Of a stretch of 64,000 bases of DNA, positions 18,205 through 26,987 are shown piece by piece. Origin of the DNA: Brevundimonas mediterranea (GTDB lineage: Bacteria; Pseudomonadota; Alphaproteobacteria; Caulobacterales; Caulobacteraceae). Under the pieces are notes generated by a model that was not told the origin of the DNA, did no database searches, and saw only the letters and a list, made by a program, of their open reading frames with translations. Position 1 is the stretch's first letter. Each line of letters starts with the position of its first letter. Location of the stretch: the NCBI RefSeq assembly GCF_011064825.1, contig NZ_CP048751.1, forward strand, positions 682,001 to 746,000. Reading direction: 5' to 3'. The position numbers and the translations under genes were made by a program.

Positions 18205-18704
18205 CCAAACACGCCTTCTCCCCCGTCGTCGATGCAGACGCCTGCCTGCTGATCCTCGGCAGCCTGCCCGGCGACGCCTCGCTGAAGGCGGCCCAATACT
18301 ACGCCCACCCGCGCAACGGCTTCTGGCCCTTGATCGGCGGCGTGCTGGACGAGCCCCTGACCGCCCTGCCCTACCCCGACCGCCTGGACCGGTTGAAGGC
18401 GTGCGGCGTCGGCCTGTGGGACGTGATCGCCTCGGCCCAACGTTCCGGCAGTCTGGACGCGGCGATCAAGTCGCCCGAGGCGGCCGATCTTCGCGGACTG
18501 ATCCAGAGCCTGCCGAAACTGCGCGCCGTGGCCTTCAACGGCGGCCTGGCGGCCAAGCTGGGAAGACGGATCCTCGCCGACCTCGACGGCGTGACCCTGA
18601 TCGATCTGCCGTCCTCCAGCCCCGCCCATGCAATATCCTTGTCGGCAAAGGCGGCGAACTGGGCCATACTGGGTGACTTTCTCCCGGATAAGCCTGCCGC
18701 CTGA
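18201..18704 (+). CDS. Uracil-DNA glycosylase superfamily protein (deoxyinosine/Mug-like)
   Basis: A 167-residue base-excision repair glycosylase. The motif [20 protein letters not shown] with [11 protein letters not shown] resembles the hypoxanthine (deoxyinosine) DNA glycosylase branch of the uracil-DNA glycosylase superfamily. The C-terminal LPSSSPAHA is the second catalytic segment. The ATG overlaps the upstream toxin stop by four bases, and the stop overlaps the purU start by one, so translation is coupled on both sides. Substrate preference is inferred from motifs. Confidence 0.85.
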   Translation: MTKHAFSPVVDADACLLILGSLPGDASLKAAQYYAHPRNGFWPLIGGVLDEPLTALPYPDRLDRLKACGVGLWDVIASAQRSGSLDAAIKSPEAADLRGLIQSLPKLRAVAFNGGLAAKLGRRILADLDGVTLIDLPSSSPAHAISLSAKAANWAILGDFLPDKPAA

Positions 18705-19546
18705 TGATCCTGACCCTTTCCTGCCCCGACCGCCACGGCATCGTCGCGGCCGTGTCCGCCTTCCTGCTGGAGCGGGACGCCAATATCTCGGACGCCCAAC
18801 AGTTCGGCGACGCCTCCAGCGCCACCTTCTTCATGCGGGTGGTGTTCGAACCGGCCGACGGCGACGCCCTGGCCGCCATCCACGCCGCCTTCACGCCGCT
18901 TGCCGACCGTTTCGCCATGGACTGGACCCTGCGAGGACCGGAGCCGCGCAAGGTGATGATCCTGACGTCCAAATTCGATCACTGTCTGGCGGACCTGCTG
19001 TACCGCTGGCGGATCGACGAACTGCCGATGGAGGTGACGGCCGTGGTCTCCAACCACCCCCGCGAAATGATCGGCCATGTCGATCTGGGCGACCTGCTTT
19101 TCCACCATCTGCCGGTCAGCGCCGCCGACAAGCCGGCGCAGGAGGCGGAACTGCTGCGCCTGATCGAATCCACCGGCACGGAACTGGTCGTTCTGGCGCG
19201 CTACATGCAGATCCTGTCCGACGATCTCAGCCGCCGGCTGGAGGGACGCTGCATCAATATCCACCACTCCTTCCTGCCCGGCTTCAAGGGCGCCCGCCCC
19301 TATCACCAGGCCCATGCGCGCGGGGTGAAGGTGATCGGCGCCACCGCCCACTATGTCACGCCCGACCTAGACGAAGGCCCTATCATCGAACAGGATGTAG
19401 AGCGGATCAGCCACCGCGACACGCCGGAAGATTTGATCCGTAAAGGTCGTGATATCGAACGTCGAGTTCTGGCCCGCGCGGTGCGACGCCATCTGGAAGA
19501 TCGCGTTTTGCTGCACGGCACAAAGACGGTCGTGTTCGAAGACTGA
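18704..19546 (+). CDS. purU: Formyltetrahydrofolate deformylase
   Basis: Hydrolyses 10-formyl-THF to formate and THF. It supplies formate to PurT (encoded at 44334) and balances the folate pool. The 280-residue product has an N-terminal ACT domain ([20 protein letters not shown], residues 1-80) and a formyltransferase-like catalytic domain with [20 protein letters not shown] and [13 protein letters not shown]. It starts on the last base of the upstream glycosylase stop (TGATG). Confidence 0.95.
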   Translation: MILTLSCPDRHGIVAAVSAFLLERDANISDAQQFGDASSATFFMRVVFEPADGDALAAIHAAFTPLADRFAMDWTLRGPEPRKVMILTSKFDHCLADLLYRWRIDELPMEVTAVVSNHPREMIGHVDLGDLLFHHLPVSAADKPAQEAELLRLIESTGTELVVLARYMQILSDDLSRRLEGRCINIHHSFLPGFKGARPYHQAHARGVKVIGATAHYVTPDLDEGPIIEQDVERISHRDTPEDLIRKGRDIERRVLARAVRRHLEDRVLLHGTKTVVFED

Positions 19547-19652
19547 ACGGTCAAGCTGCGCTATCTTGTCGCGCGACACGCATCCTTTAGGTCATGCCGA
19601 ACGTAACCTTGTCGTGACCGCAACAAAGCGGGCCAATAGGGAACGAAACTCC

Positions 19653-20282
19653 ATGACCAATATTCGCACGCTCATGCTCGTCGCCGTATCCGGCGGGGCG
19701 CTGATGGCGCTCGGCGCCTGCAACAACAACGAAACCACCACGCCCGCAGACTCCACCGCCATGGCCCCGGCCGAAGGCGCGGCCATGGCCCCGATGGCGG
19801 CCGATCCCATGGTGGGCGGCGCGGCCATGAGCCCGAACGAGACCATCGTCGCCAATGCGTCCAAGGCCTCGAACCTGTCCACCCTGGTCGCCGCCGTTCA
19901 GGCCGCCGGCCTGGTCGAGACGCTTCAGGGCCCAGGCCCCTTCACCGTCTTCGCCCCCGACAACGCCGCCTTTGACAAGATTCCCGAGGCCACCCGCACC
20001 GCCCTGATGCAACCGGCCATGAAGGCCGATCTGACCAAGATCCTGACCTATCATGTGGTCGCCGGCCGTCTGACCGCCGCCGACATCGCCAGCCAGGCCC
20101 AGGCCAACGGCGGGACCGCGACCCTGGAGACGGTTCAGGGCGAGGAACTGAAGGTCGCGGCCGGTCCGAACGACACCTGGGTCATCACCGACGCCAAGGG
20201 CGGCAAGTCCACCATCACCCAGGCCGACGTGGCCCAGTCGAACGGCGTGGTCCACGTCGTCGATGCGGTTCTGATGCCGTAA
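19653..20282 (+). CDS. Fasciclin-domain lipoprotein
   Basis: A 209-residue product with a lipoprotein signal (MLVAVSGGALMALGAC; lipobox ALGAC) and a Met/Ala/Pro-rich linker with repeated AMAP motifs. One fasciclin domain (about 70-209) follows, with GPGPFTVFAPDNAAFDKIP and YHVVAGRLT, ending VVHVVDAVLMP. Such proteins are surface or periplasmic adhesion modules. The ATG at 19653 has AGGGAAC about 9 bases upstream. A strong terminator follows about 120 bases downstream. Confidence 0.92.
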   Translation: MTNIRTLMLVAVSGGALMALGACNNNETTTPADSTAMAPAEGAAMAPMAADPMVGGAAMSPNETIVANASKASNLSTLVAAVQAAGLVETLQGPGPFTVFAPDNAAFDKIPEATRTALMQPAMKADLTKILTYHVVAGRLTAADIASQAQANGGTATLETVQGEELKVAAGPNDTWVITDAKGGKSTITQADVAQSNGVVHVVDAVLMP

Positions 20283-20400
20283 AAAATAATTACAGTCCGG
20301 TCGGAACGGGCTGAAACCAAATCTCGCGCGCCGTGTTCTTCAGGGGCGCGAGACGCACAGTACGCCGGGTGAGACATCCCCCAACGTCCCCGGCAAAAAG

Positions 20401-20434
20401 AAAGGGCCGCACTTTCCCCCGGGTGCGGCCCTTT
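20401..20434. terminator. Bidirectional intrinsic terminator
   Basis: A perfect 12-bp stem AAAGGGCCGCAC / GTGCGGCCCTTT (20401-20412, 20423-20434) with a 10-base loop lies between two convergent genes. A-runs on the left and T-rich ends on the right can serve transcription from both sides. Confidence 0.85.
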
Positions 20435-20466
20435 CGAATTCTCAAACCCGCCCTTAGGCCGGGTGT

Positions 20467-20790
20467 CTACTCCCCGGCGCGAATCTGCTCGCGCGCGATG
20501 GAGGCCAGTTCGTCGATCTTGGAGCGAATCTCGCCTTCCGACACCGACAGGCCCGAGGCCTTGAAGTCGCCGGCGACCTTGCGGAACACGTCCTCGTCGC
20601 CGGGCTGCTCCATGTCGGCGCGCACGATGGCCGCCGCGTACTGGTCGCTGCTTTCAGCCGACAGGCCCATCTTCTCGGCCGCCCACAGGCCCAACATCTT
20701 GTTGCGCCGGGCGATGGCCTTGAATTCCTGCTCCTGATCGAGGGCGAACTTGGCCTCGTAGCCTTTTTCCCGATCGTCGAAGGTCGTCAT
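20467..20790 (-). CDS. DUF1476 protein, ATPase inhibitor zeta subunit-like
   Basis: A 107-residue, highly charged helical protein beginning [20 protein letters not shown], the DUF1476 signature. In Paracoccus the DUF1476 protein is the zeta subunit that inhibits the F1Fo-ATPase. It is conserved throughout alphaproteobacteria, usually divergent from purC as here. The ATG at 20790 is chosen by homology; the longer open frame to 20922 lacks family features. Confidence 0.9.
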   Translation of the reverse strand: MTTFDDREKGYEAKFALDQEQEFKAIARRNKMLGLWAAEKMGLSAESSDQYAAAIVRADMEQPGDEDVFRKVAGDFKASGLSVSEGEIRSKIDELASIAREQIRAGE

Positions 20791-20937
20791 GTCGCTCAGC
20801 ATAGCTCCGAACGCCCCGCTAACCTCGGGGCAAGCGCCGTCTATAGCCCGACCGCGCCTGAACGCAACATGACTTCCGTCGCATCCCCTCCTCCTCCCTC
20901 CCGCATTCCGGTTTCGCCTCATTTGTATCGGAGGCCG

Positions 20938-20962
20938 CGTTCGGCTAAGGAGTCGCCGAACG
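20938..20962 (+). other. Hairpin in the purC leader
   Basis: The 285-base divergent gap before purC contains a perfect 8-bp stem CGTTCGGC / GCCGAACG around TAAGGAGTC. It may be part of the 5' leader of the purC-purS operon. I could not match the region to a known riboswitch class, and the AAGGAG in the loop has no following open frame of note. Confidence 0.3.
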
Positions 20963-21075
20963 AGATTGACTGCCCGAACGATTCCGAAACGCGCCGCCAG
21001 GACCGGGTCTTCCCCTTTCCATCATGGCCGCGCGATTTTTGTTTTTGGAGGGCGCCCGTAGGCCGGGACCGGAAT

Positions 21076-21834
21076 ATGAACAGCAAGCGCAAGAAGATTT
21101 ACGAAGGCAAGGCCAAGATCCTGTACGAAGGACCCGAGCCCGGCACCCTGATCCAGTACTTCAAGGACGACGCCACCGCGTTCAACGCGCAGAAGAAGGC
21201 GGTCCTCGAAGGCAAGGGCGTGGTCAACAACCAGATCAGCGAATTCATCATGTCGCGCCTGAACGGCATCGGCGTGACCAACCACTTCATCAAGCGCCTG
21301 AACCTGCGCGAGCAGCTGATCCGCGAAGTCGAGATCATTCCGCTGGAAGTCGTCTGCCGCAACATCGTCGCCGGCTCGATGAGCCAGCGTCTGGGCATCG
21401 AGGAAGGCACCCCCCTGCCCCGCTCGATCATCGAATTCTACTACAAGAAGGACGAGCTCAACGACCCGATGGTCACCGAAGAGCATATCACCGCCTTCAA
21501 CTGGGCCTCGACCCAGGAACTGGATGACATCCTGGCCATGACGGTGCGGGTGAACGACTATCTGTCGGGCATGTTCGGCGCCGTCGGCATCACCCTGGTC
21601 GACTTCAAGATCGAGTTCGGCCGCATCTGGGAAAACGACTTCAGCCGCGTCATCCTGGCCGACGAAATCAGCCCGGACAGCTGCCGCCTGTGGGACGCCA
21701 CGACCGGCGAGAAGATGGACAAGGACCGCTTCCGCCGCGATCTGGGCAATGTCATCGAAAGCTACACCGAAGTCGCGCGTCGACTGGGCATCATGAAGGG
21801 CATGCCGACGGTGATTCAGGGAGGGCTGCACTAG
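21076..21834 (+). CDS. purC: Phosphoribosylaminoimidazole-succinocarboxamide synthase
   Basis: Adds aspartate to CAIR with ATP to make SAICAR. The 252-residue product has the N-terminal [17 protein letters not shown]-binding segment, [17 protein letters not shown] and the [10 protein letters not shown] / [14 protein letters not shown] motifs. The ATG at 21076 yields [14 protein letters not shown], the standard family start. The stop overlaps the purS start by one base. Confidence 0.97.
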   Translation: MNSKRKKIYEGKAKILYEGPEPGTLIQYFKDDATAFNAQKKAVLEGKGVVNNQISEFIMSRLNGIGVTNHFIKRLNLREQLIREVEIIPLEVVCRNIVAGSMSQRLGIEEGTPLPRSIIEFYYKKDELNDPMVTEEHITAFNWASTQELDDILAMTVRVNDYLSGMFGAVGITLVDFKIEFGRIWENDFSRVILADEISPDSCRLWDATTGEKMDKDRFRRDLGNVIESYTEVARRLGIMKGMPTVIQGGLH

Positions 21835-22070
21835 TGGCTAAGGTCAAGGTTCACGTCTTCCTCAAGCCCGGCGTCCTGGACGTCCAGGGCAAGGCCGTCG
21901 AAGGCGCCCTGCAGGGTCTGGGCTGGACCGGCGTGTCGAACGCCCGCGTCGGCAAGCTGATCGAGTTCGACCTCGACGGCGTTGCAGACCCCCAGGCCGA
22001 GGCCAAGAAGATGTGCGAGCAACTGCTCGCCAACACGGTGATCGAAGGCTACCGCATCGAGGCGGCGTAA
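21834..22070 (+). CDS. purS: Phosphoribosylformylglycinamidine synthase subunit PurS
   Basis: A small subunit of the three-part FGAM synthase with PurQ (25426) and PurL (30831). The 78-residue product starts with GTG at 21834, sharing a base with the purC stop (TAGTG). It shows the family stretch AKVKVHVFLKPGVLDVQGKA and ends IEGYRIEAA. The presence of purS matches the short PurL encoded downstream, although the three subunit genes are split by unrelated genes here. Confidence 0.95.
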   Translation: MAKVKVHVFLKPGVLDVQGKAVEGALQGLGWTGVSNARVGKLIEFDLDGVADPQAEAKKMCEQLLANTVIEGYRIEAA

Positions 22071-22080
22071 AGCCGCCGCC

Positions 22081-23244
22081 TCATCGGCACAGATAGTCCC
22101 GCGTCAGCGGCACGGCCTCCGGCCGCTTCGTCAGCTGAAGCTGGAACACCATCTGGCCCAGTTCGCGAAAGGCGACCTCGCTGACCGCGAGATAGAATTC
22201 CCACATCCGGCAGAACCGCTCGTCGTACATGGCCCGGGCCTCGTCGCGGCGGGCCAGGAAACGCGTGCGCCACGCCCTCAGCGTCTCGGCGTAGTGCAGG
22301 CGCAACACCTCCATGTCCGTGACCCACAGGCCGGCGCGCTCGATGGCGGGCAGCACCTCGGACAGGGCGGGGATATAGCCGCCGGGGAAGACGTATTTGC
22401 GGATCCACGGCTGGGTGCGGCTGGGCGGCCCCTTGCGGCCGATGGAATGGATCACCGCCACCCCGTCGTCAGTCAGCAGCCGCGCGACCGTATCGAAATA
22501 CGCCTGATAGTTCGGCGCGCCCACGTGTTCGAACATGCCGACGGAAACGATCCGGTCGAACGGCTCGTTCAGGTCGCGATAGTCCTGCAGCCGGAAATCG
22601 GCTTTGTCGGCCAGCCCCCGCTCGGCCGCCCGCGCATTGGCGGTGCGGTGCTATTCCGTCGACAGGGTGACGCCGGTGACATGCGCGCCCGCCTCGGCCA
22701 GCGACAGGCCCAGACCGCCCCAGCCGCAACCGATGTCCAGCGCCCTCTGGCCCGGCGACAGCACCAGCTTGTCGATCAGCCGCCGCTTCTTGGCGACCTG
22801 CGCCTGCTCCAGCGTCGCCTCGGGCGTCTCGAAATAGGCGCAGGAATACTGCAGGTCGGCGTCCAGGAAGAGGCGGTAGAAGTCCACCGTCAGGTCATAG
22901 TGGTGATGTACGTTCGCCCGGGCGTGGGCGCGGTCGTTGGCCTGTTCGATCGCCCGGCGCAGACGCCAGCCCGGGCCCAGACGTCGCGACGTCTTGGCCA
23001 GTTGGGAGGCGGCGAGCGCCAGGAAGTCATAGATGGACCCGCCCTCGATCCGAAGCGCGCCGGCCATATAGGCCTCGCCCAGTTTCAGCTCGGGGTTCGA
23101 ACCGATCGCCAGCGCCGTCCGCGCGTCGTCGATGACGACGGTCAGTTCCGGCGTTCCGGGACCAGCCGTCAGCGTGCGGCCGCCAGGAAGCCGGACGGCG
23201 ATCGACCGTGTCCGGAACGTCCTGTCGATCAGGGACTGAAGCAT
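22081..23244 (-). pseudogene. Cyclopropane-fatty-acyl-phospholipid synthase, interrupted by an in-frame amber codon
   Basis: The frame from ATG 23244 encodes the N-terminal half of a Cfa-type SAM methyltransferase (SAM motif LDIGCGWGGLGLSLAEAGAH) up to VTGVTLSTE. It then meets TAG at 22653-22651. The same frame continues without another stop to TGA at 22083-22081, encoding the rest of the enzyme (RIVSVGMFEHVGAPNYQAYF, IRKYVFPGGYIP). Family members have Gln after STE, so CAG has become TAG. The full length of about 387 codons is normal. It is a recent pseudogene, a readthrough case or a base-call error. It is convergent with purS. Confidence 0.88.
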
Positions 23245-23358
23245 CCGACCCGCCTTGGCTTGACCGCATCTGCATTACAGCTAGTGACAGAATGTCGCAG
23301 TGCAACGCCCCGGCGCCCGACGCCGTTTAACTGGCGATCACGAAACGGAGAGACGTCG

Positions 23359-23838
23359 ATGACCTTCACCCTCACATCCCGGGATATTCAGGACGGCGGC
23401 GTCCTGCCCGACGCCCAGGTTCACGCCAAGGGGAACACTTCGCCGCACCTCGCCTGGTCAGGCGCGCCCGAGGGGACCAGGAGCTACGCCGTCACCTGCT
23501 ATGACCCCGACGCCCCGACCGGTTCCGGCTTCTGGCACTGGACCGTGGCCAACATCCCCGCCGATGTGACCGAACTCGCAACCGGCGCCGGCTCGCCCGG
23601 CGGCCATCTGCCGCTCAGCGCCGTCCAGGGGCGCACCGACTACGGCAAGGCCGGCTTCGGCGGCGCCGCTCCGCCCCCCGGCCACGGTCCGCACCGCTAT
23701 ATCTTCACCGTCTTCGCCGTGGACGTGGACCGGCTGGACGTGACCGCCGACGATTCCGGCGCCGTCTTCGGTTTCAACCTGCATTTCCACACCCTGACCA
23801 AGACCTCGATCACGGCGACCTACGAAAACCGCGGCTGA
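23359..23838 (+). CDS. PEBP-family protein (YbhB/YbcL type)
   Basis: A 159-residue phosphatidylethanolamine-binding-protein fold. Ligand-site motifs are visible: SPHLAWSGAPEGTRSYAV, CYDPDAPTGSGFWHWTVANI and the C-terminal GPHRYIFTVFAVD. Bacterial YbhB/YbcL proteins are small soluble proteins of unclear function. The ATG at 23359 lies just after an ACGGAGAG ribosome site. It is divergent from the broken cfa gene. Confidence 0.92.
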   Translation: MTFTLTSRDIQDGGVLPDAQVHAKGNTSPHLAWSGAPEGTRSYAVTCYDPDAPTGSGFWHWTVANIPADVTELATGAGSPGGHLPLSAVQGRTDYGKAGFGGAAPPPGHGPHRYIFTVFAVDVDRLDVTADDSGAVFGFNLHFHTLTKTSITATYENRG

Positions 23839-23909
23839 GGCGTTGATCCAAGGAGGAGGCTCCTTATGTTGCATCGCAATATTCCCCTCCCCCTTTACGG
23901 ATAGCTTTC

Positions 23910-25136
23910 ATGGCCGCTGGCGGCGCCGTCGTCGATTCCGACGTCACCAACGAACCCATGACCGCCGGACGGGTGGCTCTGGTGCTGGTCGCCCTGGCCA
24001 TGGGCGGCTTCGCCATCGGCGTGACCGAGTTCGCGGCCATGAGCATCCTGCCCGACTTCGCCGCCGGCCTGAGCGTCGACGCCCCGGCCGCCGGCCATGT
24101 CATCAGCGCCTACGCCGCCGGCGTCGTGGTCGGCGCGCCGATTCTGGCCGTGCTGGGCGCACGCAGCCCGCGCTGGCTGCTGCTGATCGGCTTCATGGCC
24201 CTGTTCGCCGTCGGCAACGGCCTGTCGGCCCTGGCGCCGACCTATGAATGGATGCTGGTCTTCCGCTTCCTCAGCGGCATGCCGCACGGCGCCTATTTCG
24301 GCGTGGCGGCCCTGGTCGCAGCGTCGGTCGTGCCGCTGCATCTCCGCACCCGGGCCGTCTCGACCGTCCTGATGGGTCTGACGGTCGCCACGGTCATCGG
24401 CGTGCCCTTCGCCAATATGATCAGCCACGCTTTCGGCTGGCGCTGGACCTTCGCCATCGTCAGCGTCCTGGCGGTGACCACCATGGGTCTGGTCGCCCTG
24501 TTCGCCCCGCGCGACCCGGCCCATCCGGACGCCAGTCCCGTGCGCGAACTGGGCGCCCTGAAGCGGAGCCAGGTCTGGCTGACCCTGGGCGTCGGCGCCG
24601 TCGGCTTCGGGGGCATGTTCGCCGTCTACGCCTATCTGGCATCGACCCTTCAGGCCGTGACCGGCGTGGGGCCGGAAATCATGCCCTGGGTCTTCGCCGT
24701 CTTCGGCGTCGGCATGTTCCTGGGCAATATCCTGGGGGCCTGGGCCGCCGACCGGGTCGGCTTCCCGGCGGCGGGCGGCCTTCTGCTGTGGAGCGCCGCG
24801 GCCCTGGCCCTCTATCCCTTCGCCGCCCCGCACCTGTGGGCCGTCATGATCGTCGTCTTCCTGATCGGCGGCGGCGGCGGCCTGGGCTCGGTGCTGCAGA
24901 CCCGGCTGATGGACGTCGCCGGCGACGCCCAGACCCTGGCCGCCGCCCTGAACCACTCGGCCTTCAATACCGCCAACGCCATCGGCCCCCTGCTGGGCGG
25001 CATGGCCATCGCGGCCGGCTACGGCTGGACCTCGACCGGCTGGGTCGGCGTCGGGCTGTCGCTGGGCGGCTTCGCGATCTTCGTGGCGGCGTGGGCGGAG
25101 GGACGGAGACGCGCCGCGTCCAAGCGTTTGGCGTAA
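23910..25136 (+). CDS. MFS transporter, DHA1/AraJ-like efflux family
   Basis: A 408-residue protein with about 12 hydrophobic membrane segments. The opening segment ALVLVALAMGGFAIGVTEF and the loop FRFLSGMPHGAYFGV are typical of the AraJ / chloramphenicol / purine-nucleoside efflux group of the major facilitator superfamily. It should export small molecules by proton antiport; the substrate cannot be read from sequence. The N-terminus of about 18 residues before the first helix is polar, and an ATG further in (23958) is possible. Confidence 0.88.
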   Translation: MAAGGAVVDSDVTNEPMTAGRVALVLVALAMGGFAIGVTEFAAMSILPDFAAGLSVDAPAAGHVISAYAAGVVVGAPILAVLGARSPRWLLLIGFMALFAVGNGLSALAPTYEWMLVFRFLSGMPHGAYFGVAALVAASVVPLHLRTRAVSTVLMGLTVATVIGVPFANMISHAFGWRWTFAIVSVLAVTTMGLVALFAPRDPAHPDASPVRELGALKRSQVWLTLGVGAVGFGGMFAVYAYLASTLQAVTGVGPEIMPWVFAVFGVGMFLGNILGAWAADRVGFPAAGGLLLWSAAALALYPFAAPHLWAVMIVVFLIGGGGGLGSVLQTRLMDVAGDAQTLAAALNHSAFNTANAIGPLLGGMAIAAGYGWTSTGWVGVGLSLGGFAIFVAAWAEGRRRAASKRLA

Positions 25137-25161
25137 CCACAGTTTATGGTAGTATGAACTC

Positions 25162-25392
25162 ATGGCCGACGTCACCAACGACCTCATCTACGAAGTGCTG
25201 AAGTCCATGCAGACACGCCTGGACCGGATCGACGGCAATGTCGCCGGCGTGAGAGGCGAACTTCAGGCCATGCGCCTCCACCTCAACGGCCTGAACCAGG
25301 ACGTCTCCAACCTGTATCAGATTGTCGATCGTCAGGACGCCCGCCTCGGCCGGATCGAGACCCGCCTCGGACTTCTTGAACCCGCGCACTGA
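25162..25392 (+). CDS. Small coiled-coil protein of unknown function
   Basis: A 76-residue, hydrophilic and strongly helical product. It has heptad-like spacing of Leu/Ile/Val (LKSMQTRLDRIDGNVAGVRG; LYQIVDRQDARLGRIETRLG). No catalytic motif or membrane segment is visible. It lies between the MFS gene and purQ in the same direction, with AT-rich sequence (TTTATGGTAGTATG) just upstream that may be its promoter. Resembles short coiled-coil proteins annotated as hypothetical in proteobacteria. Confidence 0.6.
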   Translation: MADVTNDLIYEVLKSMQTRLDRIDGNVAGVRGELQAMRLHLNGLNQDVSNLYQIVDRQDARLGRIETRLGLLEPAH

Positions 25393-25425
25393 CATTTCCC
25401 GAAAACGGTGCTAGAGGCCCGCGCC

Positions 25426-26088
25426 ATGAGCGCAGCCGTCATCGTCTTCCCCGGTTCCAACTGTGATCGCGACTGCAAGGTCGCCGTCGAACGCTCCACT
25501 GGCGAGCCCGTCTCCATGGTCTGGCACGCCGAGACCGAACTGCCTTCGGGCCTGGACCTGATCGTCATTCCCGGCGGCTTCTCTTACGGCGACTATCTGC
25601 GCTGCGGCGCCATGGCGGCCCAGTCGCCGGTGATGCAGGCGGTCAAGAAGGCCGCAGACGACGGCGTCGCCGTGGTCGGCATCTGCAACGGCTTCCAGAT
25701 CCTGTGCGAGGCCGGCATGCTGCCCGGCGCCCTGCTGCGCAACAAGGGGCTGAAATACGTCTGCAAGCCCATCGCCCTGACTGTCTCCAACGGCCAGACC
25801 CGCTTCACCGCCGGCTATCAGGGCCAGCGCGAGGTGGTCATGACCCAGGGCAACGGCGACGGAAACTTCTTCGCAGACGCTGAGACCCTGGCCCGGATCG
25901 AGGGCGAGGGCCAGGTGGTCTTCCGCTACGTCGAGAACCCGAACGGCTCGGTCAACGACATCGCCGGCATCCAGAATGCGAGCGGCAATGTGCTCGGCAT
26001 GATGCCCCACCCCGACCGCGCCTTCGAGGCCGAACTGGGCTCCGCCGACGGCGCCGTGCTGTTCCAGAGCATTTACGCGGCGGCTTGA
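25426..26088 (+). CDS. purQ: Phosphoribosylformylglycinamidine synthase subunit PurQ
   Basis: The glutaminase subunit of FGAM synthase, delivering ammonia to PurL. The 220-residue class I amidotransferase has the nucleophile elbow [11 protein letters not shown] and the catalytic His in [30 protein letters not shown] is the PurQ N-terminal signature. The ATG at 25426 ([12 protein letters not shown]) is preferred over 25408 by homology. Confidence 0.96.
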   Translation: MSAAVIVFPGSNCDRDCKVAVERSTGEPVSMVWHAETELPSGLDLIVIPGGFSYGDYLRCGAMAAQSPVMQAVKKAADDGVAVVGICNGFQILCEAGMLPGALLRNKGLKYVCKPIALTVSNGQTRFTAGYQGQREVVMTQGNGDGNFFADAETLARIEGEGQVVFRYVENPNGSVNDIAGIQNASGNVLGMMPHPDRAFEAELGSADGAVLFQSIYAAA

Positions 26089-26119
26089 CGGCAATCTGTC
26101 GTTGAGGCGAAGTAGCGCA

Positions 26120-26971
26120 ATGCTTCGCTCCATCTCCGCCGTCCTGTTCCTTTGCCTGTCATCCTCTGCAGCCTGGGCTCAAGAGGCCTCGCAGCCCCCC
26201 GCGCCGGGTGATTCCGCACGGGAGGATTGGACCTTGGCGCGTCTTCCCGAGCACGACGCCGTGGTGGCTGCCATTGGTTTTACGTCCGGCCTCAATCTCA
26301 TCGCGAGGTGTCAGGGCGGCGTGTACGATCTGATGATCAACGGCCTGCCGGACGCGCCCAAGAATCAGCCGACACGAGAGCTGGGGATTCAGGTCGGCGA
26401 TGAAGGCGAATCAAAAACGACAGTCTGGACGGTAGGATCGCAGCGAACGATGGCGTTCAGTCGCATCCCCGCCCTGGTCGCGCGGGACCTGGCTGAAGGC
26501 GGAAAGCTGCAGGTCGTGATTCCGGCTGACCGCCCGGGTGGTCCGCGCACCCGCTACGTCATGGATGTAGAGCCCTCCAGCCAGGCCATCGCCGAAACCC
26601 TGACGGCCTGCGGCCGCCCTGTCATCGACCCGCGCGAGGAGCGTGCAGATCAGATCGAAGGCAACGGCCAGGACGGGCTGCCCGCCGCCGTGATGTGGCG
26701 GACCATGCCTCGCCCCACCTTTCCGGAATCGGTCAGGGGCCGAAGCCCCCGCATGGGCTATGTCGTGCTTTCGTGCGTCGCCGAGGACGACGGCGGCCTG
26801 ACCGAGTGCGTGACGGAGAGCGAGCAACCGCCCGGCTACCATCTGGGCTTGGCGGTTCAAAGATCTCTTCCGCGCGCGCGCCTGAAGCTGACGGACGAAG
26901 CCGCGGCCAGCGGGCGGCCTTTGGCAGGCCGCCTGATCGTGTTCAGCGTGAACTTCATAATGGAAAACTGA
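26120..26971 (+). CDS. Secreted protein with a TonB-C-like C-terminal domain
   Basis: A 283-residue product with a signal peptide (MLRSISAVLFLCLSSSAAWA). A middle region has two cysteines (LIARCQGG, LTACGRPV). The C-terminal segment of about 85 residues (RPTFPESVRGRSPRMGYVVL, SCVAEDDGGLTECVTESEQP) resembles the TonB C-terminal fold. There is no N-terminal transmembrane and Pro-rich TonB layout, so it is not a classical energy transducer. The middle region (DAVVAAIGFTSGLNLIARCQ) loosely echoes the small secreted proteins at 6.3-7.8 kb. Function unknown. Confidence 0.65.
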   Translation: MLRSISAVLFLCLSSSAAWAQEASQPPAPGDSAREDWTLARLPEHDAVVAAIGFTSGLNLIARCQGGVYDLMINGLPDAPKNQPTRELGIQVGDEGESKTTVWTVGSQRTMAFSRIPALVARDLAEGGKLQVVIPADRPGGPRTRYVMDVEPSSQAIAETLTACGRPVIDPREERADQIEGNGQDGLPAAVMWRTMPRPTFPESVRGRSPRMGYVVLSCVAEDDGGLTECVTESEQPPGYHLGLAVQRSLPRARLKLTDEAAASGRPLAGRLIVFSVNFIMEN

Positions 26972-26987
26972 CGGATCTTCGGCCCGG

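Noticed and set aside
20791..21075. Possible purine-related riboswitch (such as a ZTP/pfl motif) before purC
   Set aside because: A hairpin is present, but the conserved core sequences of the known classes could not be found by eye.
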